NCBI GenBank assembly: GCA_027563935.2
Contig: CM050454.1
Span: forward strand, 47,954,596-48,018,595
Length of the DNA: 64,000 nucleotides
Direction: 5' to 3'
Origin: Costus lasius
Taxonomy: Eukaryota > Streptophyta > Magnoliopsida > Zingiberales > Costaceae
Each line of letters begins with the position of its first letter. The stretch's first letter is position 1. This document shows, one piece after another, positions 1 through 10,724 of the stretch. Position numbers and translations under genes: made by a program. Below the pieces are notes generated by a model that saw nothing but the letters and a program-made list of their open reading frames with translations, was not told the origin of the DNA and made no database searches.

Positions 1-755
1 TCCTTTTTCCAGTGACCCAGCTGGCCACAGTGGAAACACCTGTATTCCTTGGACCGCTTAACCTTCTGCTTCAGAGCCTTGCTGTAGCTCTTGACAGGGG
101 CCTTGCCCTTCTTCCCCTTCTTCTTGTTCCTAGAAGGAACCATTAAGACAGAGGTCGAAGGCTTTCCCTTCAGAGTTTCCTCAGTAGTCAAGAGCATATT
201 CAGCAGCTCTGCCGGAGTACAATCGATTTTGTTCATATTAAAGTTAATAATGAACGCGTCGAATGAAGGCGGGAGAGACTGCAGAATAATATCTACAGCG
301 AGCTCCTGATTGATGGTATGCCCCAGTTTCTCTAGAGCTTCCTTGTGCCCAATCATCTTGAGCACATGAGCTCCCACTGGGCTCCCTTCAGCCAGTTTGC
401 TCTGAAAGAAAAGCTTTGTCAGATTATAGCGTTCTGTCCTCGCCTGTGCAGCATACAGCATCTTGAGGTTCGCTATCATGTCTATAGCCGACATATCCTC
501 ATGCTGACGCTGTAGCGGTGGCGTCATAGACGCTAGCATCAGGCAAGCGACATCAATGCTATCATTGACATGCTTTTCATAGGCTTCCCGAACCGCCCTT
601 GCGGCGTTCGGAGCGGGCTGAGGCGGTATAGCCGTCTCGAGGACATACAGTTTCCTCTCTGCCTTAAGAACAATCTTAAGGTGTCCAAACCAGTCTGAGA
701 AGTTTGGCCCAGCAAACTTCTCCCTTTCCAGTAGGGATCGCACATTGAAGTTCAT
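1..755 (-). CDS. gag: copia gag (capsid) protein, N-terminal 251 residues, partial
   Basis: The frame opens at ATG 755-753 and stays open to the window edge, so the C-terminus is missing. It encodes the copia capsid: an N-terminal region (residues about 1-120) with the conserved DW...LKIVLKAERK block, a helical central part, a lysine-rich stretch (KKKGKKGK) and the start of a CCHC zinc knuckle (CFHCGQLGHW), which binds genomic RNA. It matches the gag of CopA-3 and CopA-4 in this window almost residue for residue, with N instead of S at residue 2. The start is chosen because the same ATG opens all four gag copies and lies just after the leader. Capsid assembly would be cytoplasmic. No stop or frameshift was seen in the visible part, so this copy may have been functional, but the rest is not visible. 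Confidence 0.9.
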   Translation of the reverse strand, partial: MNFNVRSLLEREKFAGPNFSDWFGHLKIVLKAERKLYVLETAIPPQPAPNAARAVREAYEKHVNDSIDVACLMLASMTPPLQRQHEDMSAIDMIANLKMLYAAQARTERYNLTKLFFQSKLAEGSPVGAHVLKMIGHKEALEKLGHTINQELAVDIILQSLPPSFDAFIINFNMNKIDCTPAELLNMLLTTEETLKGKPSTSVLMVPSRNKKKGKKGKAPVKSYSKALKQKVKRSKEYRCFHCGQLGHWKK

Positions 756-953
756 GGTGTTCGTTGCTGCAGGTATCTACAACAATGCAAGAACAGCAAG
801 GTCAGTATCAATGTTAAGAATCAATCAGGACTTAAGAAAGATTATTTTTCTCACTATTTTATCTGACTGAAAAATCCATTAAACAGTCCGAAAGAGTAAA
901 CACTCTTTTAGTGAGATGGGATACAGATTTCATACTTGGTCTCCGCGTCCCGC

Positions 954-1400
954 TCAAGCGAGATAAGGTGCACAGAGAATACAAGCACTAATTTCTGGTA
1001 GGCAGTCCCTGCCGATCGCCAACCCGTGCGACTCCCCTTCATCTGGGCAATCCAGCAGACTGTGCCAACTGAGTTGGTACAACACAGTCTCTGACCCCAC
1101 AGATGGCTGCCTCCATGTGCTACCATATGCGCCACATATGTAGCCTACATGGTCAAGCTGACCCGACCTACTCCCTGGACCACCACGTGCTATGCTGAGC
1201 AACAAGAAGCGATAAATCCCTTCTCTGTAACACGCAGGTGTAATCCCGCACCGTCTGAAGATAGATGGACGTGCCCACTGAGTGGGTACAACACGGCTCC
1301 AACGATAGTCAGAACAGTGAGGTTTCGCGTCAGAAGGCTTACGAGCTTGATATTTAGCGTTGGATTTTAACGGTCTTTTATCTTCTTGACTATCATGCAT
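954..1400 (-). other. possible leader open reading frame upstream of gag (CopA-1)
   Basis: An open frame of 148 codons lies in the leader between primer site and gag. Its C-terminal half (ending near SACILCAPYLA) is open in the same frame in the leaders of CopA-2 (4707-4889), CopA-3 (23953-24246) and CopA-4 (19296-19544), and all four share the stop position. The N-terminal half is not kept: starts differ, and CopA-2 has a one-base deletion upstream. No known domain was recognised. It could be a chance frame in a GC-rich structured leader, or an upstream ORF that tunes gag translation. I favour chance, but it is the only leader frame shared by all four copies. Confidence 0.22.
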
Positions 1401-1619
1401 TTCCTATGGTGATAGCAGAAGATAAACTAATCATGCAATTCTAATATTTAAACAATAAAAGAAAGCATGGATCTTATGTGGTAAACGCCCATGAAACCTA
1501 AGTAAGACCTTAATTAACTTAAGTCTTCACTTGTTTTTCTTCATGGGTCATTAGCTGCTCATTTGGCCCAAACCAGGGCCCAAGCGCCATCTGCAGCTCA
1601 GGTGTGCCTACCAGGGAAA

Positions 1620-1700
1620 ATGCGCCTGGTCCCAGAGTCGAACCCTGGACCTCCCACCTGGTCAAGCCACTGCTGCATGCGCCTCTGCCAAGTGTGCTCT
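1620..1700 (-). other. tRNA-like (pol III promoter-like) segment in the CopA-1 leader
   Basis: On the minus strand the leader contains a B-box-like GGTTCGACTCT (1644-1634) preceded about 10 bases upstream by TGGCTTGACCAGGTGG, which loosely resembles an A box. CopA-2 has the same block (B-box-like 5399-5389). CopA-3 and CopA-4 leaders lack the B-box part. No full cloverleaf could be drawn, so this is not called a tRNA gene. It may be a tRNA-derived SINE remnant carried in the leader. Confidence 0.25.
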
Positions 1701-2562
1701 GTGCTCTTGTCTGATTAATTTACAAATTAATCTATCTAGACAAGATTGACTCGCAGGTCAATTACATTTTATAAATTAAATAGAAGGTGATACGCAGATC
1801 ACAATTAAAAATAATTTACAAAATAATTCCAGGCACGCAGGCCCCAGCACAGCACACATTAAACATGGGCAGCCCACATAAGACTAAATAAACATACATA
1901 TGGCATCATACATCATGTGATCCAATCATGAAAAATAAAATTTTTGAAAAACCCCATTGAGATTAATTTTATTTTTCCTTATTAGCCTTACTACCTTACA
2001 ACGGTCCATTACTAGGGATCCACTCATCGAACCTAGTCAGATCCTGTGCCGTTACATGCACCAAGTCCTAACTGACTTGAGTCGACCAAAAGGTCAACAA
2101 TGCATGCGCCAAGGGCTGAACGACCACAATGAGGTCTGGCAAGCGGGTGTGACCCCGGGCCTAACTCATGTGCGTTCATAGGTTGTCTCAATCAGACATC
2201 GCTACACGCCTGTCTGCAGTCGACCTATAGCCATCTGATGCTTGCGCACAGATGCTATCTGGTCGACCCATCAAGGCTGTCAGATAGTCTGATCAGACTG
2301 TTGGATCTAACCTAGGGGATGATTTCAACCCTAATAACCCGTCTAAGGGTTTACAGCAGGGCCTTAGATCTAATGTTAGTCGCGCATGTGATCCATTTTT
2401 GAGAAAACAAAGATGCGCCAACATGCCAACATACATGCGCAAATGAAACATAAAATAGGTTTCTACATGAAACATATTAACATGATAAAATTACGCATGA
2501 TATAGATCTAAACATTCATGGAACACAAAATCAAAGCAATCATATAATTACGCATGTAACCT

Positions 2563-2574
2563 GCTCTGATACCA
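2563..2574 (-). promoter_or_regulatory. primer binding site of CopA-1 (initiator-Met tRNA)
   Basis: The minus strand reads TGGTATCAGAGC two bases after the 5' LTR. This is the standard plant copia site complementary to the 3' end of initiator-Met tRNA, where minus-strand DNA synthesis starts. It fixes the LTR boundary and the element's orientation. Confidence 0.93.
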
Positions 2575-2576
2575 AT

Positions 2577-4248
2577 TGTAGGGAACCCCTTTCATGAGGG
2601 GTGCGAAACCCTAAAGTGGCGCAACATGATAGGCAGCGGATTCAAGGGTCGAAGAGCATGCATTATATGATCAACTTTCGAAACATGAATAGAGAAGATG
2701 CGATTCATACCATAGCCATTTCAAGATGGCGCCTTGGAAGCAAGAGAACAACGAAGGTCTCCTCCAAATCGTCACACACAAGATGAGCGACGGCTTGCTT
2801 CTTGTCGTCCCTTGTGCTAGCAAGGATCGACCAAGATGTCTTTGATCGAAAGGAAAGGGATGGAGATGTCGATCTCTCTTGGCCGAATCTTCCTCTATGC
2901 TTCAAGTTGTCGCCGCACACCAAAGAGTGTCGAGAGGAATGAGTTTGAGTGACGAGAATAGAGAACCCTCTATTCGAACGTGAGCCATCTCCAAGTGGAG
3001 ATCATGGTTACTAAAAATAGCAACCACTCATCGCTCCAATGTTCACGCCAAGTGAACATGTCGCCACGCCTTGAACCATGAGCTCATTTCATGAGATGGT
3101 TCAATTTGGTTCGGTTTAAGAACCAATCAAGCCAAGCAATCAAGTCTAGATCTCAAATAAACCCTAAGGCTCCAGATCTAACCGTTGATCTCTTGATGCT
3201 TCTGATCTCACCGATCTAGCATCTATTCTCTCGATCGAAGCTTACCGATCTCAAGCCCTAATCAATCAAACATGATCAGACCAGATCTCACTTACAATCA
3301 GAGATCAAATCCCTTTAAACTGAACTTAAACAATTCAGTCCACACGATCTGACTTAAGTAAGCCATATCATCAAATTGTGCGACCCTGAGGGTTTCCTTT
3401 AAATGTCGGTAACGATAACTCACGTCATCACGATCAGTGAGGGGTATCTAGCAACACATCACTGTCTCCCGATATAAAGGAAAGAGTCTTCCAAGACTAC
3501 ACCCAAAATACAGCACAAGCGTGAATCAACTTCACTAAGCATACATATTTCCTTTGCCACTGGATGTTCTTATTGGACAAGCGTGTCAAGCTTGTAATTC
3601 CAATATGATGAGCATGATTAGATTAGATGATTACAGTCACCCGGGTATGGCCATACACTTTCTCAATCATCTCATCCAGGGGGCCCTTTAGAACATCGCA
3701 CTCCTTAAACAAGGAGACGGCAATCCTATATCTATCACTAGTGCCCTAACATGACTCAAGCTCACCATCCAAGATAGTCTATAATCATTATGTTTCAAAT
3801 GATATTGAACTACCTCAAAACAATGACAATCATCATTTAGAAAACACAAGTGATCTCAAGTCAGAGGAAATGTGCCACTTGATACAATCAAGGAATATTC
3901 ACATTGTGACAAGCAATTGAATATCCTAGTAGGGTCTGTCCAGTACATCCAATGTACCCATGAGTCTACATCTTATTCCATGCTCGAAGCATCCTATAAG
4001 ATTAGAACACATATTAGTCTTAACCATATCAAGGCTGTCTCATGTTCACCAAGATACATCGACTAAGGACATAATAGCATGTCAGCCCAGCTGAACAGCA
4101 TTGAGACATTATTCAGAAGTACACTTATTACAGCAGACAAGGTAACAAACTGAATAATAACCATGCCTTTATAAACACAAGAGTTTATTACATGATACTG
4201 ATACAATCCTTAGGCCTCAAACATTAGGCTTAAGGGCATACCCCAACA
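2577..4248 (-). repeat. 5' LTR of CopA-1 (1672 bp)
   Basis: The LTR is bounded by TG...CA on the element strand and is homologous over its length to the other CopA LTRs in the window. Near the primer site it carries a short hairpin (cccctttcatgagggg). It contains the conserved CopA block gtgaggggtatctagc near 3440. The partner LTR is outside the window, so age cannot be estimated. Confidence 0.92.
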
Positions 4249-4509
4249 ATCCTCATGCTGACGCTGCAGCTGTGGCGTCATAGACGCTAGCATCAGGCAA
4301 GCGACATCAATGCTATCATTGACATGCTTTTCATAGGCATCGCGAACCGCCCTTGCGGCGTTCGCAGCGGGTTGAGGCGGTATAGCCGTCTCAAGGACAT
4401 ACAGTTTCCTCTCAGCCTTAAGAACAATCTTAAGGTGTCCGTACCAATCTGAGAAGTTTGGCCCAGCAAACTTCTCCCTTTCCAGTAGGGATCGCACATT
4501 GAAGCTCAT
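4249..4509 (-). pseudogene. gag: copia gag, N-terminal 87 codons, interrupted by CopA-1
   Basis: ATG 4509-4507 opens the same gag as in the other CopA copies (MSFNVRSLLEREKF...). The frame is clean up to LQRQHED, where the CopA-1 LTR begins; translation would run a dozen codons into that LTR and stop. The insertion separates this start from the zinc knuckle and pol, which are expected off the left edge. No intact capsid can be made from this copy. Confidence 0.88.
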
Positions 4510-4706
4510 GGTGTTCGTTGCTGCAGGAATCTACAACAATGCAAGAACAGCAAGGTCAGTATCAATGTTTAGAATCAATCCAGGACATAAGAAAGATTCT
4601 TTTCTCACTATTTTATCTGACTGAAAAATCCAGCAAAACAGCCCGAAAGAGTAAACTCTTTTAGTGAGATGGGACCCAGATTTCATACTTGGTCTCCGCG
4701 TCCCGC

Positions 4707-4889
4707 TCAGGCGAGATAAGATGCACAGAGAGTGCAAGCACTAGTTTCTGGTAGGCAATGCCTGCCAATCGCCAACCCGTGCGATTCCCCTTCATCTGGG
4801 CAATCCAGCAGACTGTGCCTACTGAGTTGGTACAACACAGTCTCTGATCCCACAGATGGCTGCCTCCATATAGCTAACATATGCCCCAT
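4707..4889 (-). other. possible leader open reading frame (CopA-2 copy)
   Basis: This is the CopA-2 counterpart of the leader frame at 954-1400, 60 codons long and ending at the same place (SACTLCASYLA). A one-base deletion upstream relative to CopA-3 removes the longer N-terminus. The function, if any, is unknown. Confidence 0.18.
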
Positions 4890-6328
4890 ATGTAGCCTAC
4901 ATGGTCAAGCTGACCTGACCTACTCCCTGGACCACCACGTGCTATGCTGAGCAACGAGAAGCGATAAATCCCTTCTCTGTAACACGCAGGTGATATCACA
5001 CACCGTCTGAAGATAGATGGGCGTGCCCACTGAGTGGGTACAACACGGCCCCAACGATAGTCATAACAGTGAGGTTTCGCATCAGAAGGCTTACGAGCTT
5101 GATATTTTAGCGTTGGATTTTAACGGTCCTTTTATCTTCTTAACTATCATGCAAACCCTATGGTGATAGCAGAAGATAAATAAATCATGCAATTCTAATT
5201 ATTTAAACAATAAAAGAAAGCATGATGATCTTATGTGGTAAACGCCCATCAACCCTAAGTAAGACCTTAGTTTAACTTAAGTCTTCACTTGAGCTCTCCA
5301 TGGGTCTTTTGCATCTCATCTGGCCCAACCCAGGGCCCAAGCGCCCTCGGCAGCTCAGGTGCACCCACCAGGTAAATGCGCCTGTCCCAGAGTCGAACCC
5401 TGGACCTCCCACCTGGTCAAGCCACTGCTGCATGCGCCTTTGCCAAGTGTGCTCTGTGCTCTTGTCTGATTAAATTACAATTTAATCTATCTAGACAAGA
5501 TTGACTCGCAGGTCAATTACACATTATAAATTAAATAACATGTGATGCGCAGATCACAATAAAATTAATTTACAATTGAATTCCAGGCACGCAGGCCCCA
5601 GCACAGCACACATTAAAAGGGCAACCCACATAAGATTAAATAAACAAGAATCATAGCATCCAATCAACATGTGATCCAGATAAGAAAATAAAAATTTTCG
5701 AAAACCCATTGGCATCAATTTTAATTTTCTTATGTACCTTACTACCTTATAACGGTCCATTACTAGGGATCCACTCATCAGACCTAGTCTTATCCACTGC
5801 CCTTGCATGCACCAAGTCCTAACTGACTTGAGTCGACCCAACAGTCAACCATGCATGCGTTAAGGGCTGAACGACTCTCATGAGTTCAGGCAAGCGGGTG
5901 TGACCCCGGGCCCAACTCATGCGCGTTCACTGGTTGTCTCAACCAGACCTCGCTACACGCTCTTGATACAGTCGACCTATAGCCACCTCATGCTTGCGCA
6001 TAGGTGCCATCTGGTCGACCCATCTAGGCTGTCAGATGGTCTGATAATACTGTTTGGATCTTAACTAGGTGATGACTTCAACCCTACTAACCCGTCTAAG
6101 GATTTATAGCAAGCGCTTAGATCTAAGTAGGAGGCGTGCAAGATAAGTTTTTGCAAACATCTAACATGCGCCAACGAAATACATGCGCCAACATAAGTAT
6201 AATACATTCATCTAGTATTTTCGCATGATTTGAAAACTATCATGAACTTTCGCATGTAATACTTTAGATCTATGCATCAGCGTAAAAATGGATCACAAAG
6301 CAATCATATAAATCATACATGAACCAAC

Positions 6329-6340
6329 GCTCTGATACCA
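6329..6340 (-). promoter_or_regulatory. primer binding site of CopA-2 (initiator-Met tRNA)
   Basis: TGGTATCAGAGC on the minus strand, two bases from the LTR end at 6343. Same function as in the other CopA copies. Confidence 0.92.
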
Positions 6341-6342
6341 GT

Positions 6343-7980
6343 TGTAGGAACCCCTTTCATGAGGGGGGCGAAATAAACCCTATTATGCGCATCAAGATTT
6401 TTTGGCATAGCGGAAACTAGGGTTTCAACAATCGCATGTATGATATATGATCAACTTAACTATCTTGTATAGATCAAATGAAAACATACCATAGCCATTG
6501 ATTCGAATGGCGTCTTGGAAGAAGATGGCGAAAGGGCTCTCCTCCAAAGGTGACGCACACAAGAGGATGATGACTACTCCTTGTGTTCCTTGTGCTAGCA
6601 AGGTTCTCCAAGGGTGCTTGTCGAATGGAAGGGATGAGATGACTTGGTTGCTTAGCCGAGACCTCCTTGTCGTCAACACCTTCAACCCACGAGAGTGTGA
6701 GCGTCCAAAGGAAGAAGAGAACGCTTTTTCGTTTTTGGCGTTGAGGCGTTGAGGGAAGTGGCCTTCATGACTTTCCAAAAATAGAAGTCATGCACCCATG
6801 ATCTCATAACCGACCAAAGAAAATGCCTTCATGCATTGAACCATGCGTTCACTCATGTGAACCGGTTCAAGCAAATTGAATGCATTTCAATTTGGTTCAA
6901 AGATCAATCAACCCAAGCATTTGGTCTAGATCACTATTAAACCCTAAGGCTCCAGATCTAACCGTTCATCTCCTGATGCTCCTGATCTCACCGATCTAGC
7001 ATCAACTCTCTCGATCGAAGCTTACCAATCTCAAGCCCTAATCAATCAAACATGATCAGACCAGATCTCACTTACAATCAGAGTTTAAATCCCTTTAAAC
7101 TGAACCAAAACAATTCAGTCCACACGATGTGACTTAAGTAAGCCATATCATCAAATTGTGCGACCCTAAGGGTTTCCTTCAAATGTCGGTAACGATAACT
7201 CACGTTATCACGATCAGTGAGGGGTATCTAGCAACACATCACTGTCTCCCGATATAAAGGAAAGAGTCTTCCAAGACTACACCCAAACCACAGCACAAGT
7301 GTGAATCCACTTCACTAGGCATACATGTTTCCTTTTCCACTGGATGTTCTTATTGGACAAGCGTGTCAAGCCTGTAGCTCCAATATGATGAGCATGATTA
7401 GACCAGATGAACATAGTCACCTGGGTATGGCCATACACTTTCTCAATCACCTCATCCAAGGGGGCCCCTTTAGAACATCACACTCCAAACAAGGAGACGG
7501 CAATCCTATATCTATCACTAGTGTCCTAACCTGACTCATGATCATCCTCAAAACAATGACAATCATCATTTAGAAACACAAGTGATCTCAAGTCAGAGGA
7601 CATATGCCACTTGTTGCATACAAGGATTATTCACATTGTGACAAGCAATTGAATATCCTAGTAGGGTCTGTCTAGTACATCCAATGTACCCATGAGTCTA
7701 CATCTTATTCCATGCTCGAAGCATCCTATAAGATTAGAACACATATTAGTCTCAATCATATCAAGGCTGTCTCAAGTTCACCAAGATATCTCGACTAAGG
7801 ACATGACAGCATGTCAGCCAAGCTAAACAGCATTGAGACAATATTCAAAAGCACACTTATTGCAGCAGACAATGTAACAAACTGAATAACAACCATTGCC
7901 TTTATAAACATAAGAGTTTATACATGATACTGAAAGAATCCCAAGGCCTCAAACATTAGCCTTAAGGGCATACCCCAACA
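6343..7980 (-). repeat. 5' LTR of CopA-2 (1638 bp)
   Basis: A TG...CA bounded LTR, homologous to 2577-4248 and the other CopA LTRs, starting TGTTGGGGTATGCCC on the minus strand at 7980. A G/C-run hairpin (cccctttcatgagggg) lies next to the primer site. Its partner LTR lies outside the window. Confidence 0.92.
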
Positions 7981-9005
7981 CTGGGCGCACTGGGTTGGGC
8001 GTACAAGTGTGACTACCAAAACTGGAAGAGAGATCGGAACACTCAAGGAGACAATGCGCTCACAAGAAGAGGTGCCCGGAGCGATTCGGTATCACCCGGT
8101 CCTTTGGATTGAAATGGAACGAAGCATGGAAATCAAAGCAAGAGGACTCACAGCCAAGTCTCTCGGAGCTTACTAGACCTAGACCTTCGCATAGAGGAAG
8201 GTGACTACTACAACAAAACTGAAAACAAACTAACCCTCAGCCCTCTTTTATTAGTCAAGAGGGAAGGGGAGGCACATGACAAACACATGAGGGTTGTTGG
8301 ATAAGCCAACCACCCTCTAACTTCCTAAAAGGGGTCAAGATGCTCCCTAACAAACTAAAAGCAAGCTACCAACTGCAGTCCTTGGAATCTTCTGGGAGGG
8401 GCTGGCGCATGGGCTGGTTGCTGGGCCGTCGTCCAAGCTGTCATGGCACGCTAGACCATCTCCGAATTGGCCGCCATGAAGCAGTAGAATTTGCTAATCG
8501 TGGGCTGGTTTTGCACATTGTTAGCTATCTCCAGGGTGGAGTTGAGGACCCAGTTGTGGTAGAGATTCGGCGACAGCTCTTGCGGTGGTCCACATGGGAA
8601 ATTTTCCAAGTTGATTGGGTGGATTGGCTCTGTTGAGGCGGAGGACGCACTAATGACCCCCACAAAACGGTCTGGAGGATGCGAGGACCGTTGTGAGCAT
8701 CAAACGTCATGAGTAACAGGACCCATCTGCGTTTTCAAGGCCTTCACGGCCTAGCCATGATTGCATTCATGGGTGTGAATGGATTCTAGAAAGTCTGTTG
8801 AGTCTATCACGACCTTGCCATGCATCGGGTCACCGGCATGATGGGGTGAGCAGATTTGTGCCGAACGCATCATGGATGGGGACACGACCGTGCTTGTGTC
8901 TGTCACGGCTATGACGGGTGTTGCGGCTGGAACTTGAGTTTGCACTTGGTTTTGCACTGAGCCCATCACCGTCGGGGATACGACTATGCCTGGAGCTATG
9001 CCTGG
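7981..9005. other. unclassified DNA between CopA-2 and CopA-3
   Basis: About 1 kb with no recognisable gene. Before CopA-3 inserted, it continued directly into 27233. The motif tcacggcctagcc occurs at about 8744 and again at about 27272, so the pre-insertion locus held a short duplicated motif. On the minus strand the 7990-8340 part (AT-rich stretch with aataaaagaggg) looks somewhat like an LTR promoter region, but no terminal repeats or primer site were found. Short open frames here (for example 8751-9068 minus, rich in S, V and T) run into the CopA-3 LTR and show no known domain. Confidence 0.5.
9001..9005. repeat. target-site duplication of CopA-3 (cctgg), left copy
   Basis: cctgg at 9001-9005 directly precedes the CopA-3 LTR. 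The same five bases at 27228-27232 directly follow the other LTR. This defines the whole 18.2-kb interval as one insertion that itself contains CopA-4. Confidence 0.95.
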
Positions 9006-10704
9006 TGAAGAGGGGTCCCCTTCTTGGGGGAGCGCAAGGGGGTGAAACCCTAAAGGGGCGCATATCAATTTTCATAGCGGAAACTAGGGTTTCCAAAGGA
9101 TCATTTGAAGAATCATATGATCAACTTGTCGAAAACTTACAAGTATGAATGAAAAATCATACCATAGCCATTGTGTGAGTGGTGTCTTGGAATCAAGAGA
9201 ACAAAAGAGGTCTCCTCCTTGTCGTCACACACAAGATGATCAACGGCTACTCTTTGAGATCCTTGTGCTAGCAAGTTTCTTCAAAGGTTGTCGTATGCAA
9301 GGGATGAGATGATTCTCTTTGGCCGAGAGCTCCTTGTCCGAAACCTCTCCTTCTCGTTAATCACCTCCAAGCGAAAATGCAAGGCGTTGAAGTGAAGTGA
9401 GCAACGTTACCACATGGAAGCGTTTTGTTTTCAACATTGAAAACCGCCTTCCAAAATAGGTAAGTCTCAATGGCTCATGCGTTCACATAGTGAACGTTCG
9501 AAACTTCCTCTCATTGAACCTCTCATTGAACCAAGCGTTCACATAGTGAACCGGTTCAATTAGATTTGGTTCAAAACCCAAATTGAGCCAAGCCACTTGG
9601 TCTAGACCATATCAAACCCTAAGGTTCCAGATCTAACCGTTCATCTCCTGATGCTCTTGATCTCACCGATCTAGCATCAACTCTCTCGATCGAAGCTTAC
9701 CGATCTCAAGCCCAAATCAATCAAACATGATCAGACCAGATCTCACTCACAATCAGAGATTAAATCCCTTTAAACTGAACCCAAAGAATTCAGTCCACAC
9801 GATCTGACTTAAGTAAGCCATATCATCAAATTGTGCGACCCTAAGGGTTTCCTTTAAATGTCGGTAACGATAACTTTCGTTATCACGATCAGTGAGGGGT
9901 ATCTAGCAACACATCACTGTCTCCCGATATAAAGGAAAGAGTCTTCCAAGACTACACCCAAACCACAGCACAAGTGTGAATCCATTCACAAGGCATACAT
10001 ATTTCCTTTGCCACTGGATGTTCTTATTGGACAAGCGTGTCAAGCCTGTAACTCCAATATGATGAGCATGATTAGATCAGATGATCATAGTCACCTGGGT
10101 ATGGCCATACACTTTCTCAATCATCTCATTTAGGGGGGGCCCCTTTAGAACATCTCACTCCTTCAACAAGGAGACGGCAATCCTATATCTATCACTAGTG
10201 TCCTAACCTGACTCATGATCATTATCCAAGATAGTCTATAACCATTATGTTTCAAATGATATTGAACTACCTCAAAACAATGACAATCATCATTTAGAAA
10301 CACAAGTGATCTCAAGTCAGAGGACATGTGCCACTTGTTGCAATCAAGGATTATTCACATTGTGACAAGCAATTGAATATCCTAGTAGGGTCTGTCCAGT
10401 ACAACCAATGTACCCATGAGTCTACATCTTATTCCATGCTCGAAGCATCCTATAAGATTAGAACACATATTAGTCTCAATCATATCAAGGCTGTCTCGTG
10501 TTCACCAAGATATCTCGACTAAGGACATTAGCATGTCAGCCTAGCTGAACAGCTTTGAGACATTATTCAGAAGTACATTTATTGCTGCAGACAATGTAAC
10601 AAACTGAATAACAACCGTTGCCTTTATAAACATAAGAGTTTATATACATGGTACTCATAGAATCCCTAGGCCTCAAACATTAGCCTTAAGGGCATACCCC
10701 AACA
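9006..10704 (-). repeat. 3' LTR of CopA-3 (1699 bp)
   Basis: Starts TGTTGGGGTATGCCC on the minus strand at 10704 and ends with TCTTCA at 9006. It pairs with 25532-27227 with only a handful of differences. It should supply the polyadenylation signal of the element. Confidence 0.94.
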
Positions 10705-10724
10705 ATCTCCCACTTGCACTTAAT

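Larger units (their letters stand above)
1..4248 (-). mobile_element. CopA-1: Ty1/copia LTR retrotransposon, 5' half, cut by left window edge
   Basis: Read on the minus strand this is a 5' LTR (4248 to 2577), an initiator-Met tRNA primer site, a leader of about 1.8 kb and the start of gag, which leaves the window at base 1. The LTR begins TGTTGGGGTATGCCC at its high-coordinate end and finishes with CA at 2577. The next five bases, 4249-4253 (atcct), should be the target duplication; the partner lies off the left edge. The LTR abuts gag sequence of a second element of the same family, so CopA-1 is inserted in CopA-2. Protease, integrase, reverse transcriptase and the 3' LTR are outside the window. 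Confidence 0.93.
4249..7980 (-). mobile_element. CopA-2: Ty1/copia retrotransposon, 5' fragment
   Basis: A 5' LTR (7980 to 6343), initiator-Met primer site, leader and the first 87 codons of gag are present on the minus strand. At 4249 the element is interrupted by CopA-1; its remaining internal part and 3' LTR must lie left of the window. The bases right after the LTR (7981-7985, ctggg) would be its target duplication. CopA-2 is older than CopA-1 because it is the insertion target. Confidence 0.9.

Noticed and set aside
1630..1690. A tRNA gene in the CopA-1 leader
   Set aside because: Only box-like motifs were found. No acceptor stem or anticodon arm could be drawn, so it is listed as tRNA-like only.
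3872..4066. Small conserved open frame (MPL..IKEYSHCDKQLN...) present in every CopA LTR
   Set aside because: It is on the strand opposite to the element. Its conservation follows from LTR homology, and there is no known domain.
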